Origin: Allobrachymonas chironomi DSM 19884
GTDB taxonomy: Bacteria; Pseudomonadota; Gammaproteobacteria; Burkholderiales; Burkholderiaceae_C
Assembly (NCBI RefSeq): GCF_000374625.1
Contig: NZ_KB894767.1
Span: forward strand, 62,001-126,000
Reading direction: 5' to 3'
DNA: 64,000 nt
The position numbers and the translations under genes are program-made. The notes beneath the pieces are model-generated. The model worked only from the letters and a program-made list of their open reading frames with translations, was not told the DNA's origin and made no database searches. This document shows positions 1 through 9,400 of this stretch, piece by piece (position 1 is the first letter of the stretch; the number at the start of each line of letters is the position of its first letter).

Positions 1-335
1 CCGGCCTGGTAGGCCTGGCGGCCTTCGTGCGGTACGGTCTGGCGGGCCGGCCGCTCGATCAGTTTGGCATCGTAACCGCCGCCCTGGATCATGAAGTCGG
101 GGATCACCCGATGGAAGATGGTGCCATCGTAATGGCCGGACTTGACGTAGTGCAGGAAGTTGGCCACGGTCTTCGGGGCCTTGTCCGGATACAGTTCGAC
201 CACGAAGTTGCCCATGCTGGTCACGAACTGGACCTGCGGAGCCGGTTTGGCGGCCAGCGCCGGCACACCCAGCGCCAGCAGCAGCGGGGCTGCCAGCAGG
301 CTGCGGCGGCGCAGAAAGGAGGTGAATGGTGTCAT
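1..335 (-). CDS. ppiA: Periplasmic cyclophilin-type peptidyl-prolyl isomerase, partial (C-terminus outside window)
   Basis: The minus-strand frame opens at 335 after a strong GGAGGA ribosome site and runs off the left edge. The first ~29 residues form a signal peptide: a basic run with Arg-Arg-Arg, a Leu/Ala-rich core and an AxA cleavage site. The mature part starts like a cyclophilin: a [20 protein letters not shown] strand, then an NFLHYV helix and the family signature [19 protein letters not shown], which carries the catalytic Arg of the FHR motif. Known family role: cis-trans isomerisation of Xaa-Pro bonds, here in the periplasm. About 111 residues are visible. The gene is divergent from cysS. 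The missing C-terminus prevents a full-length comparison. Confidence 0.9.
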   Translation of the reverse strand, partial: MTPFTSFLRRRSLLAAPLLLALGVPALAAKPAPQVQFVTSMGNFVVELYPDKAPKTVANFLHYVKSGHYDGTIFHRVIPDFMIQGGGYDAKLIERPARQTVPHEGRQAYQA

Positions 336-505
336 GTCGGATTCCTCCAGGGTGAAGTCGATACGTCAGGGCAGGCGCATTATGGCAGCATCTGGCGCGC
401 AACATGTCACATGGCGTGTCCGGCTGTTGCCGCACGTTGGCCCGGGTTTGGGGTACCATAAGGGATTCCGGAACGCGCCTGCTACGCGCAGACCATGCCA
501 TTTTC

Positions 506-533
506 AGCCCGACAGCTGCCTGTCGGGCTTTTT
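506..533 (+). terminator. Intrinsic terminator-like hairpin in the cysS leader
   Basis: Arms AGCCCGACA and TGTCGGGCTT flank a 6-nt loop and are followed by a run of five T with one C after it. It lies about 50 nt upstream of the cysS start and downstream of the ppiA/cysS divergent region. It therefore cannot terminate a plus-strand gene inside the window, and fits a leader attenuator or the 3' end of a short RNA. Confidence 0.6.
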
Positions 534-583
534 CAGCCGTGGAGCCTGGCCCTTGCGGCCTGCCCCGGTTTTCCCACACGACC

Positions 584-1963
584 ATGACGCTCCGTATCTA
601 CAACACGCTGGCGCGTGACCTGCAAGAATTTGTCCCGCTCGAACCCGGCCATGTGCGCATGTATGTGTGCGGCATGACGGTGTACGACCTGTGCCACCTT
701 GGCCATGCGCGCGTGATGGTGGCGTTTGACGTGGTGCAGCGCTGGCTGCGTGCCAGCGGTTATCGTGTCACCTATGTGCGCAACATCACCGATATCGACG
801 ACAAGATCATCCGGCGTGCGCTGGAAAACGGCGAAACCATGCGCGGCCTGACCGACCGCATGATCGCCGCCATGCATGAAGATGCCGATGCGCTCGGCAT
901 CGAGCGCCCGACCCACGAGCCGCGCGCCACCGACTACGTGCCGCAGATGCTGTCCATCATCGATACGCTGCAGGACAAGGGCCTGGCCTACCAGGCCGGC
1001 AATGGCGACATGCTGTATGCCGTGCGCAAGTTCCCCGGCTACGGCAAGCTGTCTGGCAAGTCGCCCGACGAGCTGCGCGCCGGCGAGCGCGTGGCGGTGC
1101 AGGATGGCAAGCAGGATCCGCTCGATTTCGTGCTCTGGAAATCGGCCAAGGAGGGCGAGCCCGAAGAGGCCAAGTGGAGCAGCCCCTACGGCAGCGGCCG
1201 TCCCGGCTGGCATATCGAATGCTCGGCCATGAGCTGCGCCTTGCTGGGCGAGACCTTCGACATCCACGGTGGTGGCGCCGACCTGCAGTTTCCGCACCAC
1301 GAGAACGAGATCGCCCAGAGCGAAGGGGCGCATGGTGAAGGCTTTGCCCGCCTGTGGATGCACAACGGCTTTGTGCGTGTGGACAACGAAAAAATGTCCA
1401 AGAGCCTGGGTAATTTCTTCACCATCCGCGAGGTGCTGCAGGACTACGACGCCGAAACCGTGCGCTTCTTCATCCTGCGTGCGCACTACCGCAGCCCGCT
1501 CAACTACAGCGATGCCCATCTGGACGATGCGCGCGCCGCGCTCAAGCGCCTGTACACCGCGCTGAGTCTGGTGCCGGCAGAAGCGCCCGCCAGCATCGAC
1601 TGGAGCCAGCCGTTTGCGGCGCGCTTCAAGGCCGCCATGGATGAGGATTTCGGTACGCCCGAGGCGGTGGCCGTGCTGTTCGAACTGGCTTCCGAAGTCA
1701 ACCGCAGCCGCTCCCCCGAGCTGGCCGGCCTGCTGCAGGCGCTGGGCGGTGTCATCGGCCTGTTGCAGGCGGATCCGCAGCAGTTCCTGCAGGCAGGTGT
1801 CAGCCTGGATGCGGCGGCCATCGAGCAGCAGATCGCAGCGCGTGCCGCTGCCAAGGCCGCCAAGGACTGGGCCGAGGCCGATCGCATCCGCAACGCCTTG
1901 CTGGAGCAGGGCGTGGTGCTGAAGGACAGCGCCAGCGGCACGACCTGGGAAATGGCGCAGTAA
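584..1963 (+). CDS. cysS: Cysteinyl-tRNA synthetase
   Basis: Class I aminoacyl-tRNA synthetase that charges tRNA-Cys with cysteine in the cytoplasm. At 459 residues it matches the usual bacterial length. Visible motifs are Cys29 in [10 protein letters not shown] (zinc ligand), HLGH at 38-41 (the HIGH motif), the WHIECSAM and FPHHENE zinc-ligand segments, and KMSKS at 270-274. I chose the ATG at 584 because it gives the canonical MTLRIYNTL start; the open frame extends upstream through sequence with no family similarity. No good ribosome site precedes this ATG, and a terminator-like hairpin sits in the leader. The stop overlaps the next gene's start (TAATG), so the two are translationally coupled. 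Confidence 0.97.
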   Translation: MTLRIYNTLARDLQEFVPLEPGHVRMYVCGMTVYDLCHLGHARVMVAFDVVQRWLRASGYRVTYVRNITDIDDKIIRRALENGETMRGLTDRMIAAMHEDADALGIERPTHEPRATDYVPQMLSIIDTLQDKGLAYQAGNGDMLYAVRKFPGYGKLSGKSPDELRAGERVAVQDGKQDPLDFVLWKSAKEGEPEEAKWSSPYGSGRPGWHIECSAMSCALLGETFDIHGGGADLQFPHHENEIAQSEGAHGEGFARLWMHNGFVRVDNEKMSKSLGNFFTIREVLQDYDAETVRFFILRAHYRSPLNYSDAHLDDARAALKRLYTALSLVPAEAPASIDWSQPFAARFKAAMDEDFGTPEAVAVLFELASEVNRSRSPELAGLLQALGGVIGLLQADPQQFLQAGVSLDAAAIEQQIAARAAAKAAKDWAEADRIRNALLEQGVVLKDSASGTTWEMAQ

Positions 1964-2661
1964 TGTGTGGCAGCAACCAGGCATTGGTCGTGAGCAGCAG
2001 CCGGGCTTCCACCTCCGCCGTACCGGTACGGGATCTGACCGTGCCTTTTCCGGATTACTGGGCCGATGCCTGCCGGCAACTGGCCCGACGCGATCGCGTC
2101 ATGAAGCGGCTGATTCCGCTGCATGCGCATACCGGCCTGCAGTCGCGCGGCGATGCCTTCAGCACCCTGGCGCGCAGCATCATCGGCCAGCAGATTTCTG
2201 TCAAGGCGGCGCAATCGGTATGGAACCGCTTCGAGGCGACTTGCGTCGAGATGCTGCCGCAGCGCGTGCTGGCCCTGCCGACCGAGCAGCTGCGCGCTGC
2301 CGGCCTGAGTGCGCGCAAGGCCGATTACCTGCACGATCTGGCCCTGCACTTTGCCGAAGACCGGCTGCATCCGGCCGCCTGGCAGGAAATGGATGACGAG
2401 GCCATCATCAGCGAACTGGTACAAATCCGGGGCATTGGCCGCTGGACGGCCGAGATGTTCCTGATGTTTTACCTGCTGCGCCCGAACGTGTTGCCGCTGG
2501 ACGATGCCGGCCTGGTCAAGGGCATCAGCCAGAACTATTTTTCCGGTGAGCCGGTCAGCCGCAGCGACATGCGTGAGGTGGCCGAAGCCTGGAAGCCCTG
2601 GTGCAGTGTCGCCACCTGGTTCATCTGGCGCTCGCTGGAGCCGGTGCCGGTGGCCTACTGA
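1963..2661 (+). CDS. DNA-3-methyladenine glycosylase II (AlkA family)
   Basis: HhH-GPD superfamily base-excision repair glycosylase of 232 residues, which removes alkylated purines from DNA. The helix-hairpin-helix [12 protein letters not shown] begins near residue 155. The catalytic aspartate lies in [11 protein letters not shown] (Asp180/Asp181; by analogy with AlkA the second is the nucleophile position). [11 protein letters not shown] near residue 70 is also typical. The ATG shares one base with the cysS stop. The protein lacks the extra N-terminal domain of E. coli AlkA, as short proteobacterial members do. It sits in the cysS-accA-tilS block common in Burkholderiales. Confidence 0.93.
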   Translation: MCGSNQALVVSSSRASTSAVPVRDLTVPFPDYWADACRQLARRDRVMKRLIPLHAHTGLQSRGDAFSTLARSIIGQQISVKAAQSVWNRFEATCVEMLPQRVLALPTEQLRAAGLSARKADYLHDLALHFAEDRLHPAAWQEMDDEAIISELVQIRGIGRWTAEMFLMFYLLRPNVLPLDDAGLVKGISQNYFSGEPVSRSDMREVAEAWKPWCSVATWFIWRSLEPVPVAY

Positions 2662-2747
2662 GAGCCTTTATCTCTATCTCGCGCCCTGGACCTGCACCAG
2701 GGCAATGCAACTTACAATACGCGGCATGTTCCCCCAAAGGAGTTCAA

Positions 2748-3725
2748 GTGGCCAAACGGACCTTTCTCGATTTCGAGCAACCCATCGCCGAGCTTGAAAA
2801 CAAGATCGAAGAACTGCGCCAGGTGCAGAGCGATTCGGCTGTCGACATCTCTGCCGAGATCGAGCAGCTGAGCAAGAAGAGCCAGCAGCTCACCAAGGAT
2901 ATCTACAGCGATCTGAGTGCCTGGCAGATCACGCGTATTGCGCGTCACCCGGATCGCCCCTACACCATGGACTATGTGCGCGACATCTTTACCGATTTCG
3001 TCGAGATGCATGGTGACCGCCATTTTGCCGATGACCGTTCCATCGTCGGTGGTCTGGCGCGCTTCAACGGCATGCCCTGCATGGTGCTGGGCCAGCAGAA
3101 GGGCCGTGACACCAAGGAACGCGGCCTGCGCAATTTCGGCATGAGCAAGCCCGAGGGCTACCGCAAGGCGCTGCGTCTGATGAAGACCGCCGAGAAGTTC
3201 GGTCTGCCGGTGTTCACCTTTGTCGATACCCCCGGTGCCTATCCCGGTATCGATGCCGAAGAGCGTGGCCAGAGCGAGGCGATTGGCCGCAACATCTTCG
3301 AAATGGCGCAGCTGGAAGTGCCGATCATCACCACCATCATCGGTGAAGGCGGCTCCGGCGGCGCGCTGGCGATCAGCGTGGCCGACCAGGTGCTGATGCT
3401 GCAGTATTCGGTCTATTCCGTGATCAGCCCGGAAGGCTGCGCTTCCATCCTCTGGAAGACCGCCGACCGCGCCGAGGAAGCCGCCGAGGCGCTGGGCGTG
3501 ACGGCGCCGCGCCTGAAGGCGCTGGGCCTGGTCGACAAGATCGTGAACGAGCCGGTGGGCGGTGCCCATACCCATCACCAGCAGATGGCTGCCAAGCTCA
3601 AGACGGCGCTGGTGGATGCGCTGAACCAGGTGGTCGAGCTGCCGGTGAACGAGCTGCTGGACCGCCGCTACGAGCGCCTGCAAGGCTATGGCCGCTTCAA
3701 GGACACTGGCGCTGTAGCGGCCTGA
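2748..3725 (+). CDS. accA: Acetyl-CoA carboxylase carboxyltransferase subunit alpha
   Basis: The alpha subunit of the carboxyltransferase half of acetyl-CoA carboxylase transfers CO2 from biotin on AccB to acetyl-CoA, the first step of fatty acid synthesis, together with AccD (not in the window). I chose the GTG at 2748 because it follows an AAAGGAG site at ideal spacing and gives the family start [13 protein letters not shown]. The resulting 325 residues match the family. The N-terminal helical hairpin is followed by the crotonase-fold domain, with the oxyanion-type glycine segment [10 protein letters not shown] from about residue 199. 86 nt separate it from the glycosylase gene. The tilS start lies 10 nt after its stop. 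Confidence 0.97.
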   Translation: MAKRTFLDFEQPIAELENKIEELRQVQSDSAVDISAEIEQLSKKSQQLTKDIYSDLSAWQITRIARHPDRPYTMDYVRDIFTDFVEMHGDRHFADDRSIVGGLARFNGMPCMVLGQQKGRDTKERGLRNFGMSKPEGYRKALRLMKTAEKFGLPVFTFVDTPGAYPGIDAEERGQSEAIGRNIFEMAQLEVPIITTIIGEGGSGGALAISVADQVLMLQYSVYSVISPEGCASILWKTADRAEEAAEALGVTAPRLKALGLVDKIVNEPVGGAHTHHQQMAAKLKTALVDALNQVVELPVNELLDRRYERLQGYGRFKDTGAVAA

Positions 3726-3735
3726 CCGAGGTCGC

Positions 3736-4809
3736 ATGCTGCCTGTCGATGCCGCAACGGGAGGCCTGCCCGCCTTGATGGACAGGCCCGATTCCGCGGT
3801 AGACCATGCGCTGCAGCAGTGGTGGCAAACCTGGCCGCAGCCCGGCCCGGCCGTGCTGGGCATTGCCTATAGCGGCGGGGCCGATTCCACGGCCTTGTTG
3901 CTGGCTGTCGCACGCCTGCTGTTGCGCCAGCGCGATGAGTTGCCGGCCCTGCGCTGGCCGATGCGGCTGGTAGTGCTGCATGTGCACCATGGGCTGCAGC
4001 AGGCAGCGGATGGGTTTGAGCACCATGGCCAGGCTTTTTGTGCCGCCTTGCAGGCGGCGCATCCGGTCTTGCAACAGGATTTGCGCTGGTGCAGCCGCCA
4101 TATCCTGGTGAATCACCAGCCCGGAGCCAGCCTGGAAGCCAGTGCGCGCCAGGCGCGTTACGCTGCGTTGGTGGAGATGGCGCGCGAGCAGGGTGCCAGC
4201 CTGGTGCTGCTTGGCCAGCATGCGGATGACCAGGCCGAGAGCGTATTGCTGGCATTGAGCCGTGGTGCCGGGGTGGCCGGTCTGGCGGCGATGGCGGCAC
4301 GCTTTGAGCGCCATGGCATGGCGTTTGCCCGGCCGCTGCTGGAAGTGCCGGCAGCCGAGCTGCGTCACTGGCTGCAACAGCAGCAGGTGCCCTGGATCGA
4401 CGACCCGACCAATGTGGACCAGCGCTTCACGCGCAACCGCTTTCGCCATACCCTGCTGCCAGTGCTGGAGCAGGCGATGCCATCCTTTCGCAGCAGTTTT
4501 GCGCGCACCGCGCGTCTGGCTGCCGAAGCCGACCAACTGTTGCAGGAGCTGGCGCAGATCGACCTGCAACAGGCCGGTCAGCCGCCGCGCATCCGTGCCC
4601 TGCAAACCCTGTCGCGCGCGCGCCAGTCGAATCTGCTGCGGCACTGGCTCAAGCAGGCCCATGGCGTGATCGGCAGCGAGGCGCAACTGCGCGCCTTGCT
4701 GGACGTGCTGGCAGCCTGTACCACGCGTGGTCACCAGATCCGCATCCGGGTCGGGCAGGGCTATGTGGTGCGGCAGGGCGAGCTGCTGGCCTGGGCGGAA
4801 CAGGCATAG
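3736..4809 (+). CDS. tilS: tRNA(Ile)-lysidine synthase
   Basis: TilS converts the wobble cytidine of tRNA-Ile(CAU) to lysidine, switching it from Met to Ile and from AUG to AUA decoding. The ATP-binding PP-loop is SGGADS at residues 46-51. Further family motifs follow: LHVHHGL, LGQHADDQAES with the conserved DDQAE, and DPTNVDQRFTRNRFRH. Length is 357 residues, on the short side of the family, so the C-terminal domain is reduced. It starts 10 nt after accA, probably in the same transcript, and ends 70 nt before tRNA-Ser. Confidence 0.95.
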   Translation: MLPVDAATGGLPALMDRPDSAVDHALQQWWQTWPQPGPAVLGIAYSGGADSTALLLAVARLLLRQRDELPALRWPMRLVVLHVHHGLQQAADGFEHHGQAFCAALQAAHPVLQQDLRWCSRHILVNHQPGASLEASARQARYAALVEMAREQGASLVLLGQHADDQAESVLLALSRGAGVAGLAAMAARFERHGMAFARPLLEVPAAELRHWLQQQQVPWIDDPTNVDQRFTRNRFRHTLLPVLEQAMPSFRSSFARTARLAAEADQLLQELAQIDLQQAGQPPRIRALQTLSRARQSNLLRHWLKQAHGVIGSEAQLRALLDVLAACTTRGHQIRIRVGQGYVVRQGELLAWAEQA

Positions 4810-4879
4810 GGCGGTTTCGTAAAAGTTGGGTTTGCGAACTGACAAACGACAAGAAATTGCGCTACAATAACGCTTTGCT

Positions 4880-4972
4880 GGAGACGTGACCGAGAGGCCG
4901 AAGGTGCTCCCCTGCTAAGGGAGTATGCGGTGAAGAGCTGCATCAAGGGTTCGAATCCCTTCGTCTCCGCCA
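4880..4972 (+). tRNA. tRNA-Ser(GCU)
   Basis: Class II tRNA of 93 nt with an encoded CCA. The acceptor arms GGAGACG and CGTCTCC pair, the anticodon loop CTGCTAA reads GCT, a long variable arm follows, and the T arm contains GGTTCGAATCC. It decodes AGC and AGU. An intrinsic terminator follows 8 nt downstream. Confidence 0.97.
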
Positions 4973-4979
4973 GAACAGA

Positions 4980-5013
4980 AACCCCTGCGAGCTTTGCTCG
5001 CAGGGGTTTTTCT
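4980..5013 (+). terminator. Intrinsic terminator of tRNA-Ser
   Basis: A 12-bp stem (AACCCCTGCGAG with CTCGCAGGGGTT) with a 5-nt loop, followed by TTTC. It closes the tilS/tRNA-Ser transcription unit. Confidence 0.88.
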
Positions 5014-5497
5014 TTGGTGAGTTTACTGCTGGCGACGGCAAGCAAGTCATCCAGCAAGGCATATAGCCAGCCCATATGACCTGGGCAATCCGGGGACGTC
5101 GTACTTTCAGGAAACCCTCGTGGGGCATTGTCCGCCACGCATCCGGCAAGGCATGCCAATAGGTCACGGTGACTAGCTTGGATTTGGCATGCACGGCCAG
5201 TAGAGCTGGATAGTGGGTCATCAGAAATCGCGATGTTGATATCCCATTCGACTAACGCGTAGTCGGCAGTCTGACTGATCTCTCGCACGCTGTTGACCAC
5301 CTGCTTTCAGGGCGAGATGAAGCCGGACAGTTGCGTCCTTGGATATAGATATAAAGTAATCGAAAATACAATAAAATTAGATGAAGTATCTAATTCCATG
5401 GGCATCATATCTTGTGTGTATTCCGAGCAGGCACTGCGTGTTGCAAGCTGGCAAACCGCATGTAGTCCCGTGCGCGGTTGGTCATGACAGATCTTGC
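5014..5497. other. Gene-poor stretch with possible decayed coding remnants
   Basis: No intact gene is supported. Minus-strand frames between about 5015 and 5300 read as two short overlapping pieces in different frames. One contains YALVEWDINIAISDD, the other KLVTVTYWHALPDAW followed by FLKVRRPRIAQVIWAGY. This looks like a frameshifted remnant, but I recognise no family. 5339-5400 is strikingly AT-rich for this window. There is no repeat of the tRNA-Ser 3' end here, so an integration site is not supported. Confidence 0.4.
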
Positions 5498-5530
5498 TTG
5501 CCAGTCCGTAATTTATAAACTACAGTATCC
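5498..5530 (+). promoter_or_regulatory. Promoter and palindromic operator of the first toxin-antitoxin pair
   Basis: The -35 box TTGCCA (5498-5503), a 17-nt spacer and the -10 box TACAGT (5521-5526) form a sigma-70 type promoter. Only 4 nt separate the -10 box from the toxin ATG at 5531, so the transcript should start at or next to the start codon. A 16-nt near-perfect palindrome, GTAATTTATAAACTAC (5508-5523, one mismatched pair), overlaps the spacer and the -10 box. It is the obvious site for antitoxin autorepression. Confidence 0.65.
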
Positions 5531-5833
5531 ATGTACATACTGAAGCAGACAGAGACTTTTCGCAAGTGGCTCAGTACGCTGCGAGATCAACGGGCCAGCG
5601 TGATGATTGCTTCGCGCCTTGACCGTCTGGCTTTTGGTCATGCTGGTGATGCAGAACCGGTGGGGAAGGGTGTCAGTGAGCTTCGCATTCACCATGGTCC
5701 CGGTTACCGGGTGTATTTTCAGCAGCGTGGCAGCGAGATCATCATCCTGCTGTGTGGCGGAGACAAAAGCTCACAGCAGCGTGATATCAAGACTGCGCAG
5801 CAGTTGGCTGACAGATGGAGGGAAAAGTCATGA
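5531..5833 (+). CDS. HigB/RelE-superfamily toxin (addiction module killer protein)
   Basis: 100-residue protein of the phage-derived Gp49-like/HigB family (PF05973 type), in which characterised members are ribosome-dependent mRNA interferases. Typical features are the N-terminal FRKWLSTLRD helix, a basic middle, GKGVSELRIHHGPGYRVYF, and the IILLCGGDKSSQQRDIKTA C-terminal strand-helix. The GPGYR and GGDK motifs define the family. No Shine-Dalgarno sequence precedes the ATG, consistent with a leaderless message. The stop overlaps the antitoxin start (ATGA), giving toxin-first order as in higBA. It is paralogous to the minus-strand toxin at 15936-16262. Confidence 0.92.
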   Translation: MYILKQTETFRKWLSTLRDQRASVMIASRLDRLAFGHAGDAEPVGKGVSELRIHHGPGYRVYFQQRGSEIIILLCGGDKSSQQRDIKTAQQLADRWREKS

Positions 5834-6129
5834 TTGAAAAACTCACCACTTTTGACCCGGCAGAGCACTTGAACTCCGGTCAGGCTATCGCAGACTTCAT
5901 GGCTGCAGCGTTCGATACCCAAGACCCGGCCTACATCGTACATGCGCTGGGCGTGGTGGCGCGCGCTCGGGGCATGACCCAGGTGGCCAGCCAAACCGGA
6001 TTGTCGCGAGAGCAGCTTTATCGCTCCTTCAGCGTGGATGGGAACCCCACGCTGCGCAGTACGATGGCAGTGATGCAGGCGCTAGGCATCACGTTGGCGG
6101 TCAAGCCGCTGGAAACTGCGGCATCATGA
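5830..6129 (+). CDS. HigA-type antitoxin with Xre-like helix-turn-helix
   Basis: 99-residue antitoxin that should bind the upstream toxin and repress their shared promoter. I chose the ATG at 5830 over the one at 5815 because it follows GGAGGGAAAAGTC and overlaps the toxin stop by 4 nt. An N-terminal toxin-binding segment (about 1-40) precedes a helix-turn-helix near 45-70: VVARARGMTQVASQTGLSR followed by EQLYRSF. It is clearly related to the antitoxin at 15674-15970, but the recognition helices differ, consistent with their different palindromes. Confidence 0.92.
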   Translation: MIEKLTTFDPAEHLNSGQAIADFMAAAFDTQDPAYIVHALGVVARARGMTQVASQTGLSREQLYRSFSVDGNPTLRSTMAVMQALGITLAVKPLETAAS

Positions 6130-6349
6130 TGAGCGCTTTCACTGGCATGCCTCCAGGCAACCGCGGCAGCACGCGCACCAAGCAAGCCAAAGCACCTTGA
6201 AAACAGAATACTTAGCGAATCAATTAACTGACCGCCTCACGGGGATGCGCATCAAATCCGGGGCCAGGCGTGCAACTTGTGCGCATAATCCACTGCGTTG
6301 AAATCCGCAACCATTGGTTTATGCTGCTGTCATCACGGGTAAACCCGCG

Positions 6350-6377
6350 CTGACAAGCGCCGTAGTCCGTCTACGAT
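6350..6377 (+). promoter_or_regulatory. Candidate promoter of the formate dehydrogenase operon
   Basis: CTGACA (6350-6355), a 16-nt spacer and TACGAT (6372-6377) lie 49 nt upstream of fdnG. A short inverted repeat, CGTAG-N5-CTACG (6361-6375), overlaps the spacer and the -10 box. A second candidate, TTGAAA (6298-6303) with 16 nt to TATGCT (6320-6325), lies just upstream. I see no convincing FNR (TTGAT-N4-ATCAA) or sigma-54 site in 6130-6425. Confidence 0.4.
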
Positions 6378-6425
6378 GGTTGTGGCAATCACACAATTTT
6401 CACAATGCTCTTGGAGGACACGGCC

Positions 6426-9400
6426 ATGGATATGGACCGGAGACAATTCTTCCGGGTCAGTGGGGCAGGGCTGGCTGGTTCCAGCCTGGTGGCGCTGGGC
6501 TTCTCGCCCACTGCCGCACTTGCCGAAACGCGCCAGTTCAAGTTGGCCCGTACCACGGAAACCCGTAACACCTGCACCTACTGCTCGGTAGGTTGCGGCC
6601 TGATCATGTACACCCTGGGTGATGGCGCCAAGAACGTGCGCGGCAGCATCATCCATATCGAAGGCGATCCGGATCACCCGGTGAGCCGTGGTTCGCTCTG
6701 CCCGAAGGGCGCAGGTATCCTGGACTATGTCAAGAGTCCCAACCGCCTGCGTTTCCCCGAGGTGCGCGAACCCGGTACCAATGAATGGAAGCGTCTGAGC
6801 TGGGATGAGGCCCTGGGCCGCATCACCAAGCTGATGAAGGAAGACCGCGACGCCAACTTCATTGCCACCAACGAAGCCGGCCAGACGGTCAACCGCTGGA
6901 CCAGCACGGGCTTCCTCGCTGCATCGGCCTCCTCCAACGAGGCCGGCTATATCACTCACAAGGTGATGCGCAGCACGGGGGCCATCGTCTTTGACAACCA
7001 GGCACGTGTCTGACACGCCCCTACGGTAGCCAGTCTGGCTCCGACGTTTGGGCGCGGCGCGATGACCAACCACTGGGAGGACATCAAGAACGCCGATCTC
7101 GTGCTCATCATGGGTGGCAATGCCGCCGAAGCACACCCCGTGGGTTTCAAGTGGGTGATCGAGGCCAAGCAGCGCAACAAGGCGAAGCTGGTCGTGGTCG
7201 ATCCGCGCTTTACCCGTTCAGCTGCAGTATCCGATTACTACGCGCCGATTCGCGCTGGTTCCGACATCACCTTCCTGGCAGGCGTCATCAACTACCTGCT
7301 CAGCAATGACAAGATCCAGACCGAATACGTCCGAAACTACACCAATGCTGCGTTCATCGTGAACGAGGGTTACAGCTTTGCCGATGGCATCTTCTCCGGC
7401 TACAACGAAGAGAAGCGCGCCTACGACAACAGCAGCTGGACCTACGAGAAGGAAGGCGATCACGCCAAGACCGATCCGACCATGCAGCATCCGCGCTGCG
7501 TGTTGCAGATCATGAAGCAGCACTACAGCCGCTACACGCCGGAAGTGGTGGAGCAGATCACCGGGACGCCCAAGGACAAGTTCCTGAAGGTAGCCGAGAT
7601 GATCAGCAGCACCGCGACGACCGACCGCGTGATGACGATCCTGTATGCACTGGGCTGGACCCAGCACAGCATGGGCTCGCAAATCATCCGTACCGCTGCC
7701 ATGATGCAGCTGTTGCTGGGCAACATCGGCCAGCTGGGTGGTGGCATCAACGCGCTGCGCGGCCACAGCAACATCCAGGGCCTGACCGACCTGGGCCTGC
7801 TGTCCACCAGTCTGCCGGGCTACCTGAGCCTGGCGCGCGATTCCGAGCAGGATCTGCAAGGCTACCTGGATGCACGCTCGACCAAGCCGCTGCGTCCCAA
7901 CCAGATGAGCTACTGGCAGAACTATCCCAAGTTCTTCGTCAGCTTCCAGAAGGCCACCTGGGGTGCGGCTGCGACCAAGGAAAATGACTGGGCCTTCCAC
8001 TACCTGCCCAAGTACGACCGCCTGTACGACATCCTGACGGCGTTCGAGCTGATGAACCAGGGCAAGCTCAATGGCTACTTCTGCCAGGGCTTCAACCCGG
8101 TCGGCTCGTTCCCGAACAAGAAGAAGATCATCAGCGGCCTGAGCAAGCTCAAGTACCTGGTGGTGATGGATCCGCTGAACACCGAAACCGCCGAGTTCTG
8201 GAAGAACCACGGCGAGTACAACGATGTGAACCCGGAAGAAATCCAGACCCAGGTGTTCCGCATTCCGACCTGCTGCTTTGCCGAGGAGGATGGCTCCATC
8301 ACCAACTCCAGCCGCTGGCTGCAGTGGCACTGGAAGGGCGCCAACCCGCCGGGCGAGGCCAAGCCGGACATGGAAATCATGGCCGAGATCTTCATCCGCC
8401 TGCGCGATGCCTACCGCAAGGAGGGCGGTGCCTTCCCGGATCCGATCGTGAATCTGGACTGGAAGTACAAGGTGCCACATGCTCCCACGGCCACCGAGCT
8501 GGCCATGGAGGCCAACGGTTATGCGATTGCTGACGTGATCGCGCCGGCTGACCCGAGCAAGCCGGGTGCGGCAGCGCAGGTTCTGGCCAAGGCCGGTGAG
8601 CAGCTGTCCGGCTTTGGTCTGCTGCGTGACGATGGCACGACGGCTTCCGGCTGCTGGATTTATGCCGGCTCCTGGACCCAGGCTGGCAACCAGATGGCAC
8701 GCCGCGACAACACCGACGTCTACGACAACGGCCAGACCCCGAACTGGGCCTGGGCGTGGCCGGCCAACCGCCGCATCCTGTACAACGCGGCTTCTGCACG
8801 TCCTGATGGCTCGCCCTGGGATCCGAAGCGCCGTCTGGTCTGGTGGAATGGCAGCAAGTGGGTGGGTGCCGACGTGCCCGACTACAAGGTGGACGCCAAC
8901 CCGGCCGACCCGGACCGCATGATGCCCTTCATCATGACGGGCGAGGGTACCGGCCGCCTGTTCACACCGACCGGCATGGCCGATGGCCCGCTGCCCGAGC
9001 ACTACGAGCCCTTCGAGTCGCCGCTGGAAAACAACCCCATGCACCCCAACAACCCGAAGGCGCGTGCCAACCCGGCCGCCCGCGTGTACAAGGGGGACCT
9101 GGAGGCGTTTGGCAAGCCGGCCGACTTCCCGTATGTGGCGACCAGCTACCGTCTGGTCGAGCACTTCCACTACTGGACCAAGAACGCGCTGAGCAATGCC
9201 ATCATCCAGCCGCAGCAATTCGTCGAGATCGGCGTCGAGCTGGCCAAGGACAAGGGCATCAGCAATGGCGACATGGTGAAGGTCTCCAGCAACCGCGGCT
9301 ACATCAAGGCCGTGGCGGTGGTGAGCAAGCGCATTCCGCGTCTCACGGTGGACGGCAAGCCGGTCGATACCGTCGGTCTGCCGAACCACTGGGGCTTTGT

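Noticed and set aside
4880-4972. tRNA-Ser as integration site of the downstream island
   Set aside because: No integrase gene and no repeat of the tRNA 3' end were seen between 4973 and 16400.
4761-5300. 179-codon minus-strand frame through the tRNA-Ser and tilS end
   Set aside because: It reads through the tRNA and its terminator, a common source of false proteins; only the 5015-5300 part might be a remnant.
6405-7013. fdnG read as a truncated gene ending at TGA with a separate downstream gene from 7062
   Set aside because: The TGA is codon 196, the known selenocysteine position, followed by a SECIS hairpin, and selA, selB and tRNA-Sec lie in the same cluster.
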